This document shows positions 50,817-59,352 of a stretch of 64,000 bases of DNA, in pieces. The notes under the pieces were generated by a model. It searched no databases, was not told where the DNA came from, and saw nothing but the letters and a program-made list of their open reading frames with translations. How positions within the stretch are numbered: position 1 is the stretch's first letter; every line of letters starts with the position of its first letter. Source of the DNA: Mesobacillus subterraneus (GTDB taxonomy: Bacteria; Bacillota; Bacilli; Bacillales; Cytobacillaceae); assembly GCF_023715485.1 (NCBI RefSeq), contig NZ_JAMBOF010000018.1:1-64000 (forward strand). The letters are read 5' to 3'. A program made the translations under genes and the position numbers.

Positions 50817-51757
50817 CAATGCCCCTTTTTAAGGTTTTGAAGCCGGGATTGCAGACCACCGTTCAGGATTCAGGAAGACTCGGCTACCAGCAATATGGTA
50901 TCAGTCCCTCAGGAGCAATGGACTCCTATTCGATGCAGCTTGCAAATCTTCTGACAGGAAATCCGCTTGGTGAAGCAGTTCTCGAAGCTGCTATGCCAGG
51001 CCCAAGTCTCGAAGCGTTAAACGATGTTTCCATCGCCATTTGCGGCGGCGACTTACAGCCTATGGTGAATGGGCAGGAAATGCCGATGTGGAAAAGCTCT
51101 ATTTTAAAAAAAGGAGAGGTTTTGTCCTTCGGTAAGCTGAAGAGTGGGGCAAGAGCATATATCAGCTTTGCTGGCGGCATTGATGTTCCTCCAGTGTTAG
51201 GCAGCAAGTCCACCTTCATAAACGGCAAGTTGGGCGGTTTTAACGGCCGGGCTTTGGAAGCAGGGGATATCCTGTATGGACATCCCGCGGTTATGAAAAA
51301 TAAGTTTTTACACCCTGATTTAATACCCGAATATAAAAAGCAGCTTGCAGTAAGAGTGATCCTCGGGCCACACATAGAGAAATTCACTAAAGACACCATC
51401 GAGCAATTTCTATCAAGTGAATATATAATTTCAGCTCAATCGAACAGGATGGGCTATCGCTTGGATGGCCCGAAGTTAAGCCATATAGGGGGAGCGGATA
51501 TTATTTCCGATGCTATCCCGCTTGGAGGCATACAGGTGCCAGCCAACGGCCAGCCGATCATTCTGATGGCAGAGCGGCAGACGACCGGTGGATATGCACG
51601 CATTACTACAGTCATTTCTGTTGATATTCCCGCACTTGCTCAGGCTCAGCCCGGAAGTGTCATTCGCTTCAAGAACGTTTCAATAAAGGAAGCACAGGAT
51701 TTATATATTGAGTGGAAAAGACTTTTCAAATGCTTATCACTTGGAACCGGATTGTAA
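50813..51757 (+). CDS. pxpC: 5-oxoprolinase subunit PxpC (KipA)
   Basis: Biotin-dependent carboxyltransferase-like subunit, KipA family, activating 5-oxoproline with ATP together with PxpB. Marks include [25 protein letters not shown] (in parts: [23 protein letters not shown]), [15 protein letters not shown], and the late [15 protein letters not shown]. 314 aa, slightly shorter than many KipA (about 330). ATG 50813 overlaps the pxpA stop (ATGA). Last gene of the operon; no strong terminator is apparent in the 120 bp after it. Confidence 0.95.
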   Translation: MTMPLFKVLKPGLQTTVQDSGRLGYQQYGISPSGAMDSYSMQLANLLTGNPLGEAVLEAAMPGPSLEALNDVSIAICGGDLQPMVNGQEMPMWKSSILKKGEVLSFGKLKSGARAYISFAGGIDVPPVLGSKSTFINGKLGGFNGRALEAGDILYGHPAVMKNKFLHPDLIPEYKKQLAVRVILGPHIEKFTKDTIEQFLSSEYIISAQSNRMGYRLDGPKLSHIGGADIISDAIPLGGIQVPANGQPIILMAERQTTGGYARITTVISVDIPALAQAQPGSVIRFKNVSIKEAQDLYIEWKRLFKCLSLGTGL

Positions 51758-51880
51758 ATATGGACAAAAGAGCTGAATTGTTGCGGATTCAGGTCGTATT
51801 TTATAAAACGCACTGCGGTATAAAAACTTTCCGTCTGGAAATAACTGATAAAATCAGTTTTTTACGGGGGAGTTCGGTAT

Positions 51881-52396
51881 ATGTATTTATTATTGGTAAT
51901 GCTAGTCTGGATATTATTTGCCTACAAATTTGTTGATTGGTCTCAATGGAAAAAACAGTACTCGACGATTTTGTTTTTTATGGTCATTAACCTGCTTTAC
52001 AATACACTTTACTATAATCATACTTTATGGGCATTTCGAGGGATTACGGCCGATTGGCTTAACCACTCGATTATCAACATCGCTTTCACCTTCTTCATTT
52101 GTCCTGTCGGTTTAATCATTTACCTGCAGCGTTTCCCTTCATCAAGAAGGAACCAGCTGATTTATGTCGGTATATGGGTAGCATTCTATACGATTATCGA
52201 GGCTTTATTCGCGCACAGAGGAATGTATGTGTACGATAATGGCTGGAACAGCTGGCATAACATATGGTTGAACTTGATTTTATTTGTTGTCCTGTGGATC
52301 CATTATAAAAATCCAGCAAGGGCCTGGGTCATCTCTATCCCGCTTGCAATCATTTTTTATTTCATATTTCCTTTTCCGCTGGACAGCCTAAAGTAA
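51881..52396 (+). CDS. CBO0543 family membrane protein
   Basis: Polytopic membrane protein with about five helices: residues 1-17, 28-46, 65-86, 96-116, 130-146 and a final one at 150-168. The sequence, including VIYVGIWVAFYTIIEALFAHRG-like and YDNGWNSWHNIWLNLILF regions, fits the CBO0543 family described from Clostridium and Bacillus; function unknown. 171 aa. GGGGGAG lies about 6 bp before ATG 51881. A 39-codon membrane peptide gene follows after 16 bp, probably cotranscribed. Confidence 0.82.
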   Translation: MYLLLVMLVWILFAYKFVDWSQWKKQYSTILFFMVINLLYNTLYYNHTLWAFRGITADWLNHSIINIAFTFFICPVGLIIYLQRFPSSRRNQLIYVGIWVAFYTIIEALFAHRGMYVYDNGWNSWHNIWLNLILFVVLWIHYKNPARAWVISIPLAIIFYFIFPFPLDSLK

Positions 52397-52412
52397 AAGA
52401 GGTGGCACATTC

Positions 52413-52532
52413 ATGTTAATCCAAAATGTACTCTCGGCACCGGTGTTTTTGGTGCTGCTGTTATTGACCTACATAGCAATGTGGATTTATATCAGCAGGC
52501 AGGATGTAAAGAGCAACCGTCACAATGAATAA
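52413..52532 (+). CDS. Small single-helix membrane protein, 39 aa
   Basis: Short frame with GAGGTGG 8 bp before ATG 52413. One hydrophobic helix spans residues 5-27 (VLSAPVFLVLLLLTYIAMWI), followed by a charged tail SRQDVKSNRHNE. No named family. Its good ribosome site, position 16 bp after the CBO0543 gene, and a terminator right after its stop support a real gene, perhaps a partner of the CBO0543 protein. Confidence 0.7.
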   Translation: MLIQNVLSAPVFLVLLLLTYIAMWIYISRQDVKSNRHNE

Positions 52533-52540
52533 AACGAGAG

Positions 52541-52570
52541 AAGCAGGCCGAAAATGTGCCTGCTTTTCCT
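52541..52570 (+). terminator. Terminator after small membrane protein gene
   Basis: Stem AAGCAGGC / GCCTGCTT, loop CGAAAATGT, then TTCCTTTTC. Confidence 0.8.
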
Positions 52571-52620
52571 TTTCTGTTAGAATGATTTAATAGAAAATAT
52601 GAAAAAGAGGAGGGTGCAAA

Positions 52621-53799
52621 ATGAGTTTTCTCGAAAAAATTGAACCTCACTTATTGTCTGATGATATACTCGTCCAGGAATTTGTCATGCATGCATTGAT
52701 GGAATATCCAAAGGTTCCGGAAGACTGGACTGTTAAGCTGTTGAAGGAAGCAATGGCTAAAAAAGAAAAGGAAACGATAATTTTAGCGAATATAGACAGG
52801 CTGCCATTTAATAGTGAAGCAGTAAAGGTACTGCTGCAGGCGACAAGAGAAGCTGATCCTGATCGTGCATTTTTGTATGCAAGATTAATTCGCAATCTGA
52901 ATCCGGAACTAAAGATGGAGCACCGTACTGAGCTTAAGGAATATTTGCCTAAGAAGGATTTTGACTACTATCAATTCCTGATTACTGGTGAAGAAGAACC
53001 AGTTTGGGAGGAGTATGGTTCAGTTCTTGCTGATCTTTCAATAGAGGAATCATTTAATGACGAGCTGTATTTTAAATCAAAAGAAATCGCCCGTATTATG
53101 GTGAATCGTGGTTTGATACCAGATTATGAAATTAAATATGCATTAAGGGAGCAGGAAGATAAAAAATTCTTTCAGTTTAATGGGATATTAGCTGTATACA
53201 TGGCAGGACTGATGAATGAACGGAAATATATTCCGCAGCTGGCAAGTCTTTTTGGCAGAGAAGATGATTTGTTGCTGGAAGAGGTCTCTGATACTTTGGC
53301 ATCGTTTCAATCAGATGAGGTAGTGGAGCACGTTGCTCCTTTTATTAATAACTCTTCTATGTCAATCTATCCTATTTCCGTCCTGGGGAATACAAAAACA
53401 GAGAGTTCAATAGAAAAGCTCAAGAGTTTATACCCAATAATAGATGACGAAGAAAATAAAGTACTAATAGTTGAAGCTCTTTGTCATCAGCTTTCCGATA
53501 AAGCACTGCCGATTGTGGAAGATGCCATAAACGCAGGATATTACTCTTCGATCCTGGAAAGTGAGCGGATCCTGTATGGTTACTATAAAGTAATGGGAAT
53601 TGACCACCCGAAACTGGATGAGTGGAAAAGGCTTGCAATACAGCGGGATGAAGACTATTTTAAACGGAAAATGGAATTGGAATCTCAAGAATTCCCAATG
53701 GTTCAGACACAGACCATTAAGAAAGAGCCAAAGGTCGGACGCAATGATCCATGTCCTTGCGGAAGCGGTAAAAAGTATAAAAAGTGCTGTGGTAAATAA
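52621..53799 (+). CDS. HEAT-like repeat protein with C-terminal SEC-C zinc motif
   Basis: 392-aa soluble protein. The bulk (about 1-350) is helical with HEAT/armadillo-like repetition (for example [19 protein letters not shown] and [20 protein letters not shown]). The last 20 residues, [19 protein letters not shown], are a SEC-C zinc-binding motif like the C-terminus of SecA. Such proteins may bind zinc and interact with SecB, the ribosome or the translocase. GAGGAGGG precedes ATG 52621. Function unknown; single gene between two terminators. Confidence 0.85.
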   Translation: MSFLEKIEPHLLSDDILVQEFVMHALMEYPKVPEDWTVKLLKEAMAKKEKETIILANIDRLPFNSEAVKVLLQATREADPDRAFLYARLIRNLNPELKMEHRTELKEYLPKKDFDYYQFLITGEEEPVWEEYGSVLADLSIEESFNDELYFKSKEIARIMVNRGLIPDYEIKYALREQEDKKFFQFNGILAVYMAGLMNERKYIPQLASLFGREDDLLLEEVSDTLASFQSDEVVEHVAPFINNSSMSIYPISVLGNTKTESSIEKLKSLYPIIDDEENKVLIVEALCHQLSDKALPIVEDAINAGYYSSILESERILYGYYKVMGIDHPKLDEWKRLAIQRDEDYFKRKMELESQEFPMVQTQTIKKEPKVGRNDPCPCGSGKKYKKCCGK

Positions 53800-53811
53800 A
53801 TAAAAAGTGAA

Positions 53812-53843
53812 AAACACGGTGAAGCTGCTTCACCGTGTTTTTT
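53812..53843. terminator. Bidirectional terminator
   Basis: Stem AAACACGGTGAAG / CTTCACCGTGTTT with loop CTG; T run right, A run left. Overlaps the stop codon of the convergent MFS gene. Confidence 0.9.
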
Positions 53844-55047
53844 ATATCCCAACTTCATTTGGTGTTTCCGAATAATTTGCTTTTGGCTTTTTCAAAATAA
53901 AAATAAAAGTGTAAGCAAGCAGCAATCCGGCGAGGAATACAATTGAAAATCCGTAAATGAAATGGTAGCTAGTATGGGAAGCCAAAATTCCAAGGCCGGC
54001 AGACCCGACGGCCATTCCTAGATCCATGGACGAGAAGTACATCGCATTAGCGGTTCCTTGTTTTTCCTTAGTTACTGCACTGACCGCCAGCGCTTGAAGA
54101 GTGGGAGTGACAGTTCCATAAGCAATTCCGTAAAATCCAGCGGCCACCAGAAGTGTTATTGTGTTCCCTGTAACCGCCAAAAGGGACAGTCCGATGATAC
54201 CGGAAATAGTGGCAGGATAGATGATTACTTTGTGGCCATATTTATCATACATTCTTCCTGATACGGGCCGGACGATAATCATGATGATCGTCAGGACAAG
54301 GAAGAAAAGCGATATCGAACCGCCGAGATTCGCTTCTTTTCCTAACTCTCGAAGGAAGCTGACGACACCTCCCAGGGTGATTAAGAAAAACGCTGTAAGG
54401 ATTGCCGGTGTAAAGGCGTTTCGGTCAAATGCTTGTTCTTTAAAGCTGGATTGCTGCACAATCACCTTTTGTGAACCAGCCTTAGGCGTACTTTTTACGA
54501 ACATATTTAAGATCATAGTTAAAAAAGTTAATCCGACAGACAAGGCTATTAAAATATTGAAAGCAAAGACTTGCAGCAATGCTAAAGCAAGCATCGGATC
54601 GAGGCTGGTGCCTACACTAGTTGCAAGACCGTAATAGCCAATCCCTTCACCAAGACGTTGTGTTGGAATGATGTTTGTTGCCATCGTCGAAAAAACAGTC
54701 GTGATGATGCCAAAGCCAATGCCATGAAAAACTCTCAACAGCAATAATAGTGCTACGGAGTCCTGGCCGAAACTCAAGCTGACAGAAATCGCGACTAACC
54801 CCAGTGAAATCAGGCTTAATTTCTTATTATCCATTTTCTGCATAAGGGACGGGACAAATGGACGAGTTGCAATTGCTGCAACCATGAAAATAGTAGTCAT
54901 CAAGCCGCCCTGAGCAGGATCATTTTCAATGTCTGTAATAAAAGCGGGAAAGCCAGCCGTAAGCATCTGAAGGCAAAGGAAAAATAAAAAAGCCATTAAT
55001 ACAATGGCCGTAAACTGTGCTGTCCAAATCTTGGATGGTTGTTTCAT
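53842..55047 (-). CDS. MFS transporter (DHA1 type) under MarR control
   Basis: Twelve-helix drug:H+ antiporter-like protein. First helix [25 protein letters not shown], then [23 protein letters not shown] as the helix 2-3 loop. Related to YwoD/YfmO-type facilitators. 401 aa. ATG 55047 has AGAAGG upstream. It is 15 bp after the MarR gene, so the two form an operon in which the regulator comes first. Substrate unknown, likely a toxic organic compound that also serves as the MarR ligand (inference). Confidence 0.88.
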   Translation of the reverse strand: MKQPSKIWTAQFTAIVLMAFLFFLCLQMLTAGFPAFITDIENDPAQGGLMTTIFMVAAIATRPFVPSLMQKMDNKKLSLISLGLVAISVSLSFGQDSVALLLLLRVFHGIGFGIITTVFSTMATNIIPTQRLGEGIGYYGLATSVGTSLDPMLALALLQVFAFNILIALSVGLTFLTMILNMFVKSTPKAGSQKVIVQQSSFKEQAFDRNAFTPAILTAFFLITLGGVVSFLRELGKEANLGGSISLFFLVLTIIMIIVRPVSGRMYDKYGHKVIIYPATISGIIGLSLLAVTGNTITLLVAAGFYGIAYGTVTPTLQALAVSAVTKEKQGTANAMYFSSMDLGMAVGSAGLGILASHTSYHFIYGFSIVFLAGLLLAYTFIFILKKPKANYSETPNEVGI

Positions 55048-55062
55048 GATAAAGCCTTCTTT

Positions 55063-55509
55063 CTAATTGTTTTGCTCCAAAAGTCCGTCAATATTGGCTT
55101 CTAAAGAGAGCAGGACCTCTCTGTACATCAATAGTTTTTCTTCACTAATTTCACGAGTGATTTTTAGAAAGATTTTCTCGAGGTAGGGAGTCACTTCGTG
55201 CACTATTTTTCCGCCCTTGGCGGTAATTTTTATCAAAAAGGAGCGCCGGTCCGCTGGGTTAGGCAGTCTTTCTACTAATTCATGCTTTACTAGGAGATCA
55301 AGGATTTTTGTCAAGGTTGCCTGATCCTTATCCGATCTTTGGGAAAGTTCTTTTTGGGAGATTTCATCGGAATCGCTCAAAGTACGAAGAACACTCCATT
55401 GTTCTGTAGTAATGTTATAAGGCTTTAAGTAAATGTTGATAATGCGTGTAAGCTTCTTGCTTAACCGGACCGAGGCCGAGCCGATTGCTTTGTCCATAGT
55501 AATATCCAT
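55063..55509 (-). CDS. MarR family transcriptional regulator
   Basis: Winged-helix repressor. The DNA-binding part reads TEQWSVLRTLSDSDEISQKELSQ and DKDQATLTKILDLLVKHELVERLPNPADRRSFLIKIT (in parts), with the wing DRRSF typical of MarR. 148 aa. ATG 55509 is used, with AGGGGGATT upstream; an upstream ATG-like start at 55536 lacks support. Operon partner of the MFS gene. A 12-bp perfect palindrome at 55574-55585 overlaps its probable -35 and is a likely operator. Confidence 0.92.
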   Translation of the reverse strand: MDITMDKAIGSASVRLSKKLTRIINIYLKPYNITTEQWSVLRTLSDSDEISQKELSQRSDKDQATLTKILDLLVKHELVERLPNPADRRSFLIKITAKGGKIVHEVTPYLEKIFLKITREISEEKLLMYREVLLSLEANIDGLLEQNN

Positions 55510-55559
55510 GAATGAATCCCCCTTAGTGCCTTTCATTAAATTATAACGCTGAATTTATT

Positions 55560-55592
55560 ATGTGTAAATATAATTTGTATACAAAGTATTTA
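55560..55592 (-). promoter_or_regulatory. MarR-MFS operon promoter with palindromic operator
   Basis: TTTGTATACAAA (55574-55585) is a perfect 12-bp palindrome. On the minus strand TTGTAT inside it is followed, after 18 bp, by TAATAA as -10. A repressor on the palindrome would cover the -35, as expected for an autoregulated MarR gene. Confidence 0.6.
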
Positions 55593-55603
55593 GAGATAAA
55601 AAA

Positions 55604-55628
55604 ATACCTGGTTCTAAAAACCAGGCAT
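55604..55628 (-). terminator. Terminator of RQC-minor gene
   Basis: Stem CCTGGTT / AACCAGG with loop CTAAA; minus strand continues TATTTTTTT. Confidence 0.8.
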
Positions 55629-55635
55629 TTTCCTT

Positions 55636-56403
55636 TTAATCAATCACTCTCGCCACTTTATGGCCGCAAGTCTTGCATCTGCCTTCAAGGACAATCGTGT
55701 CGCGATGATTCTTAATAATATATTTTTCAATTTGGACTGCATCCAGGCATTTGCCGCAAAATACATTCCGAATGAACATCTGGCGTATATCAGCAGGAAG
55801 GGCAAGCCATTTTTTATTAGCCTCAATAGAACCTGAATCATCTATCGCACCTGATCGGGCATACGGTTTGTCCAGCTTCTGAATGACTTCATGAATCCTT
55901 TCAGGTAACGGTTTGTCAATCTCAATGTCCAGCCAGGCCATCAGCATTTCAATTAAATCTGTATCTCCCTGCTCTTCAATAACATCGAGAATAAGCATAC
56001 GGAGGTCAGGACTTTGACTTCTGATGACTTCTAAATATTCATACCTTTCAAATTCTGCGGCAAGGACTAACTCTGTGTAAAAATCTTCAGCAAGTGCATC
56101 CTTGACTGTATCCCAGCCTTTTTCTGTAAAAACAAGCAGGGAGAGCTTCTCATCGGTTGATAGATAGCCGTTTGAAAGAACCCATTCTACCTTTTCCATG
56201 ATTTCCTTTTGTTTCATGCCCTCAAATGCGCCATACGCCGGCGAATGATGAAGATTGGCAGTGAAAATACGTTTATCCTTTGAACCTGCAATAATCTTGC
56301 CAAGCAGGCCTTTTCCACCGTACATGATGATCTCATTAGCAGCAATTAAGATTGTTATAATTTCATCCTCTGATAAGGGGGTTATCGTATTGTTATTAGT
56401 CAT
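55636..56403 (-). CDS. RQC-minor-1 family DNA-binding protein
   Basis: 255-aa protein. The N-terminal ~110 residues, LSEDEIITILIAANEIIMYGGKGLLGKIIAGSKDKRI (in parts) to LLVFTEKGWD, match the stand-alone RQC-type winged helix called RQC-minor, which is thought to bind DNA. A helical middle follows, and the C-terminal ~40 residues have two Cys pairs, CGKC and CKTC, likely one zinc site. The role is not established; RQC-minor proteins are widespread single genes in Firmicutes. TAGGAG precedes ATG 56403. Monocistronic with its own terminator. Confidence 0.85.
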   Translation of the reverse strand: MTNNNTITPLSEDEIITILIAANEIIMYGGKGLLGKIIAGSKDKRIFTANLHHSPAYGAFEGMKQKEIMEKVEWVLSNGYLSTDEKLSLLVFTEKGWDTVKDALAEDFYTELVLAAEFERYEYLEVIRSQSPDLRMLILDVIEEQGDTDLIEMLMAWLDIEIDKPLPERIHEVIQKLDKPYARSGAIDDSGSIEANKKWLALPADIRQMFIRNVFCGKCLDAVQIEKYIIKNHRDTIVLEGRCKTCGHKVARVID

Positions 56404-56497
56404 ATTAAAAACTCCTATCTCTAATCGAGAAGCTTATTACTATCATTACAACATAATTCGATCTCCAAGCCAATGATTTCAAAAACAACTTCCGCCA

Positions 56498-56534
56498 ATA
56501 AAAAAGAGGATGAGCTTGAAAAGTTGCTCATCCT
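56498..56534 (-). terminator. Terminator of pseudouridine synthase gene
   Basis: Stem AGGATGAGC / GCTCATCCT with a 10-nt loop; minus-strand T run follows. The bases just outside (CCGCCAATAAAA at 56491) match the unit of the array at 121-200. Confidence 0.8.
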
Positions 56535-57240
56535 ACCATTCCTTAGGCTCGTAGTTCAATTCACTGAATAACTGCTTTTTCTCCTTCTTAGTCAGGTCGC
56601 GCCATTGCCCGATTGGAAGATTTCCAAGGTGAATATTCATGATGCGAATACGCTGAAGCCGATAGACTTCATATCCGAGCGCTTCACACATGCGGCGGAT
56701 TTGCCTGTTCAATCCCTGGGTGAGGGTAATGTTGAACTCATACTTTGATAGCTGGACTACTTTAGCAGGCAGTGTCTTTGTCCCGAGAATACGCACACCT
56801 TCAGACATGGCCTTGACGAATTCCGGGGTAATTGGCTTGTCTACTGAGACGATATATTCCTTTTCATGACGGTTTTCGGCACGGAGGATTTCGTTAACGA
56901 TATCGCCGTCATTCGTAAGCAGAATCAGTCCTTCTGAATCCTTATCAAGCCGTCCGATATTGAAGATGCGCAAAGGATGATTGACCAGGTCAACAATATT
57001 GCCTTTAACGTGTTTTTCCGTCGTGCTGGTAATGCCAACTGGTTTATTTAAGGCAATGTAAACATAGTTTTGCGCCATCCTGATTTGCTCGCCGTTTAGC
57101 CTTACATCATCCCCGGGCTCAACCTGGCTGCCGATTTTCGCAACCCTTCCATTGATTGTCACGCGCCCTTCCTCAATCAGTCTGTCAGCGCCGCGCCTCG
57201 ATGTTTTTCCTGTTTCGCTAATGAATTTATTGATACGCAG
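56533..57240 (-). CDS. 23S rRNA pseudouridine synthase, RluF/RsuA family, non-canonical start
   Basis: RsuA/RluB/RluF-type pseudouridine synthase acting on 23S rRNA. The S4 RNA-binding domain begins [24 protein letters not shown], then NGR...[14 protein letters not shown]. The catalytic Asp lies in [36 protein letters not shown] follows. The usual start codons ATG/GTG/TTG are absent before the S4 domain: the frame is open from 57264, and only CTG (57238-57240) or ATT (57244-57246) can start it, preceded by AAGGATGGG. GTG 57162 would delete the S4 helix. An ATG exists one base out of frame at 57252, so a 1-nt indel is the alternative. About 235 aa with CTG. Confidence 0.8.
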   Translation of the reverse strand: MRINKFISETGKTSRRGADRLIEEGRVTINGRVAKIGSQVEPGDDVRLNGEQIRMAQNYVYIALNKPVGITSTTEKHVKGNIVDLVNHPLRIFNIGRLDKDSEGLILLTNDGDIVNEILRAENRHEKEYIVSVDKPITPEFVKAMSEGVRILGTKTLPAKVVQLSKYEFNITLTQGLNRQIRRMCEALGYEVYRLQRIRIMNIHLGNLPIGQWRDLTKKEKKQLFSELNYEPKEW

Positions 57241-57266
57241 ATTAATCCCATCCTTAAATCTGAATT

Positions 57267-57282
57267 ATATCCTTAAGGATAT
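57267..57282. promoter_or_regulatory. 16-bp perfect palindrome
   Basis: ATATCCTTAAGGATAT between the divergent pseudouridine synthase and SRPBCC genes. Too short a loop for a hairpin, so more likely a protein-binding site or chance. It lies just upstream of the AAGGAT proposed ribosome site of the synthase. Confidence 0.4.
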
Positions 57283-57398
57283 TCCACTCGGTGGTTATTT
57301 TCAAGGTTTTGCCCAAGTAATTACTTCTTTGAAAATAGATGGAGTTTTACTATTTTTACATTATAATGAACGAAACAGTTATTTTTGGGGGAATTATT

Positions 57399-57833
57399 TT
57401 GGTTGACGTCTTTACAGAGATTAAGATTAATTGCCCTATCGATAGGGTATCTAAATATGCAGCGAATCCTGACAATGCTCCTGAATGGTATGTGAATATC
57501 GATTCAGCTGAATGGAAAACGGATAAGCCGTTAAGAATCGGCTCCAGGATTGCTTTTAATGCAAAATTCCTGGGGAGGGAACTTGCATATATATATGAGA
57601 TTGTTGAATATATCCCAGGAAAGAAGCTTGTTATGAGAACCTCTGAAGGTCCTTTTCCGATGGAGACTACCTACACATGGGAAGCTATTGATCAAAACAC
57701 TACTATCATGACGTTGAGGAACCAGGGGAAACCAAGCGGTTTTTCTAAATTAATTTCGCCTTTTATGTCCTCGATGATGAAAAAGGCAAATAATAAAGAT
57801 CTTAAAAGAATCAAAGAAATCCTTGAAGCCTAA
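57399..57833 (+). CDS. SRPBCC family protein
   Basis: START/Bet v1-like fold protein (polyketide cyclase/dehydrase-lipid transport type). Pattern: FTEIKINCPIDRVSKYAANPDNAPEWYVNI at the N-terminus, a beta sheet with VEYIPGKKLVMRTSEGPFPM, TTYTWEAIDQNTTIMTL, and a C-terminal long helix. TTG 57399 is used, 8 bp after GGGGGA; the earlier ATG positions lack a ribosome site. 144 aa, normal. It probably binds a hydrophobic ligand. Single gene with a terminator. Confidence 0.87.
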   Translation: MVDVFTEIKINCPIDRVSKYAANPDNAPEWYVNIDSAEWKTDKPLRIGSRIAFNAKFLGRELAYIYEIVEYIPGKKLVMRTSEGPFPMETTYTWEAIDQNTTIMTLRNQGKPSGFSKLISPFMSSMMKKANNKDLKRIKEILEA

Positions 57834-57844
57834 AAAATAAGAGT

Positions 57845-57887
57845 CAAAGATGGAAAATGTAATCATTCCGTCTTTGGTTCTTTTTTT
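57845..57887 (+). terminator. Terminator after SRPBCC gene
   Basis: Stem CAAAGATGGA / TCCGTCTTTG (one G-U pair), followed by GTTC and T7. Confidence 0.78.
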
Positions 57888-57952
57888 GTTGAATTGTCCC
57901 TCATTCCGCCCTTCATGCATACCTTACTAAAAAACAGAAGGTGTGTGCCGGG

Positions 57953-59032
57953 ATGAATGATGAACGATTAACGAAGATTTCGCTGCCGAAGGATGCGGGT
58001 CCGCATAATGATTCCAACATTGAATGGTGGTATTTTTTTGCTTACCTTAACGGGGATCAAGGCGGCAAGTATGCTGTGATGGCTTCCTTTTTCCGTGTAG
58101 GTGAGCTTGAGGTCGGCAAAGGCCATTATATTATCCATACAGTCATCGACCTTAAGAGAAAGAAACGTTTCAATTTTTCCAGTATTGATTCAAAAGTAAA
58201 GCTTGGGATGCTGACTCTTTATCTCCCATTCTATTTGCTGCTTCACCCGACAGATTCTAGAATGTGGAGGCTGTATAAAACGTTGTTGAAAGGTGATATC
58301 CCACAGCCCCATACACATTTGAAAAAAGCGAGACTCAAAGAACACCCGACAGAACTGGTATATGGGAATCACTGGCTTAAATTCAAAGGGGAAGACGAAT
58401 CAGCTTTTGATGTTATTTTAAAAGAGAAAAACTCCGAGGTGCAGCTGGAGTTTACTCCTGCCAAGCCTGCTGTGCTTATTGGCGGAGACGGAAAACCGGA
58501 TGATTTATATTATTATTCTACTACCCGTAATATTGTTAATGGGACAATCAAGACCGACGGGGGAACGGAATATGTGAGTGGAAAAGGCTGGTTTGACCAC
58601 CAATGGGGCCGCGACTACTCATTGGCTAAAGGATCAGGCTGGAATTGGTTCGGGCTCCAGCTTAATGATGGACGCGAGCTGCTTCTAAATGAAATGACCT
58701 CAGGCAAACCGGATTCCTCCATGGCAAATATTATCGAAAAGGACGGGAGCATCCGATTCACTCGTGGGGTATCCTTTCAAAAAATAAAATCTTGGAAGAG
58801 TTTAAGAACAAATGCCAGGTATCCGGTAGAATGGCAGATTTCTATACCCGAATTTGGAATGGACCTTCATGTCGAGGCGACTTTCCCTAATCAGGAGATG
58901 CTGATTATCGGTCCAATCCAGGCGATTTGGGAGGGGACGTGCAAAGTAACCGGCAAGGAAATGCATGCGAATGGTAAAGGCAAGTCTTTAGAAGGAAAAG
59001 GATTTATGGAACTAGTAGGGTATGCAAAATAA
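57953..59032 (+). CDS. CrtC/AttH-like lipocalin-fold protein
   Basis: Protein with the two-lipocalin architecture of AttH and carotenoid 1,2-hydratase (CrtC). Marks are DSNIEWWYFFAYLNGD at residues 22-37, a middle YYYSTTRN, and GKGWFDHQWGRDYSL with GSGWNWFGLQLNDGRELLL. 359 aa from ATG 57953; a GTG at 57941 would add four residues. Ribosome site AAGGTG is weakly spaced. No carotenoid gene is near and there is no signal peptide, so carotenoid hydration is unlikely to be its confirmed role; a lipid-like or hydrophobic substrate is the best guess. Ends at a terminator. Confidence 0.82.
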   Translation: MNDERLTKISLPKDAGPHNDSNIEWWYFFAYLNGDQGGKYAVMASFFRVGELEVGKGHYIIHTVIDLKRKKRFNFSSIDSKVKLGMLTLYLPFYLLLHPTDSRMWRLYKTLLKGDIPQPHTHLKKARLKEHPTELVYGNHWLKFKGEDESAFDVILKEKNSEVQLEFTPAKPAVLIGGDGKPDDLYYYSTTRNIVNGTIKTDGGTEYVSGKGWFDHQWGRDYSLAKGSGWNWFGLQLNDGRELLLNEMTSGKPDSSMANIIEKDGSIRFTRGVSFQKIKSWKSLRTNARYPVEWQISIPEFGMDLHVEATFPNQEMLIIGPIQAIWEGTCKVTGKEMHANGKGKSLEGKGFMELVGYAK

Positions 59033-59040
59033 GTGGATGT

Positions 59041-59070
59041 AACCTTGCTGCTTGCCGGCAAGGTTTTTTG
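59041..59070 (+). terminator. Terminator after CrtC-like gene
   Basis: Stem AACCTTGC / GCAAGGTT with a 9-nt loop and T6. Confidence 0.85.
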
Positions 59071-59127
59071 TTCTTTTGGAAATTATAAAATTATTTAGTT
59101 GTGGATAACTACATGTAGTATTCTTAA

Positions 59128-59245
59128 TCCAGCTCCAGCGCCTAGCCCCTCGAGTCGCTTCGGTCCGCCCAATGAAGTCAAAGAACGACTTCAATGGTCG
59201 GCCCTCCAGCGCTTGTCGGGGCTGAACAAGGCGCTTGCGCTTTTT
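59128..59245. repeat. Interspersed repeat, standard 118-bp copy
   Basis: TCCAGCTCCAGCGCCTAGCC to GGCGCTTGCGCTTTTTG. Contains an inner hairpin (CCAATGAAGTC-AAAGAAC-GACTTCAATGG, one mismatch) and outer arms able to pair (AGCGCC-TA-GCCCC with GGGGCT-GAACAA-GGCGCT). Two CTCCAGCGC direct repeats at 59133 and 59204 mark the ends of the 71-bp part missing from the 21011 copy. Adjacent intergenic sequence on either side holds no gene. Confidence 0.8.
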
Positions 59246-59352
59246 GGTCCAGGGGGAAAGGGTATTATGACAGGATGCAGATTTTCTTATCCGGCATGTT
59301 ATCATGATTACTATTAAAACAAAAAGCCAAAGCATCGGCGGAATAGTAACGG

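Noticed and set aside
57941-59032. CrtC-like gene as evidence of carotenoid synthesis
   Set aside because: No other carotenoid genes in the window; the AttH-like fold is used by many proteins.
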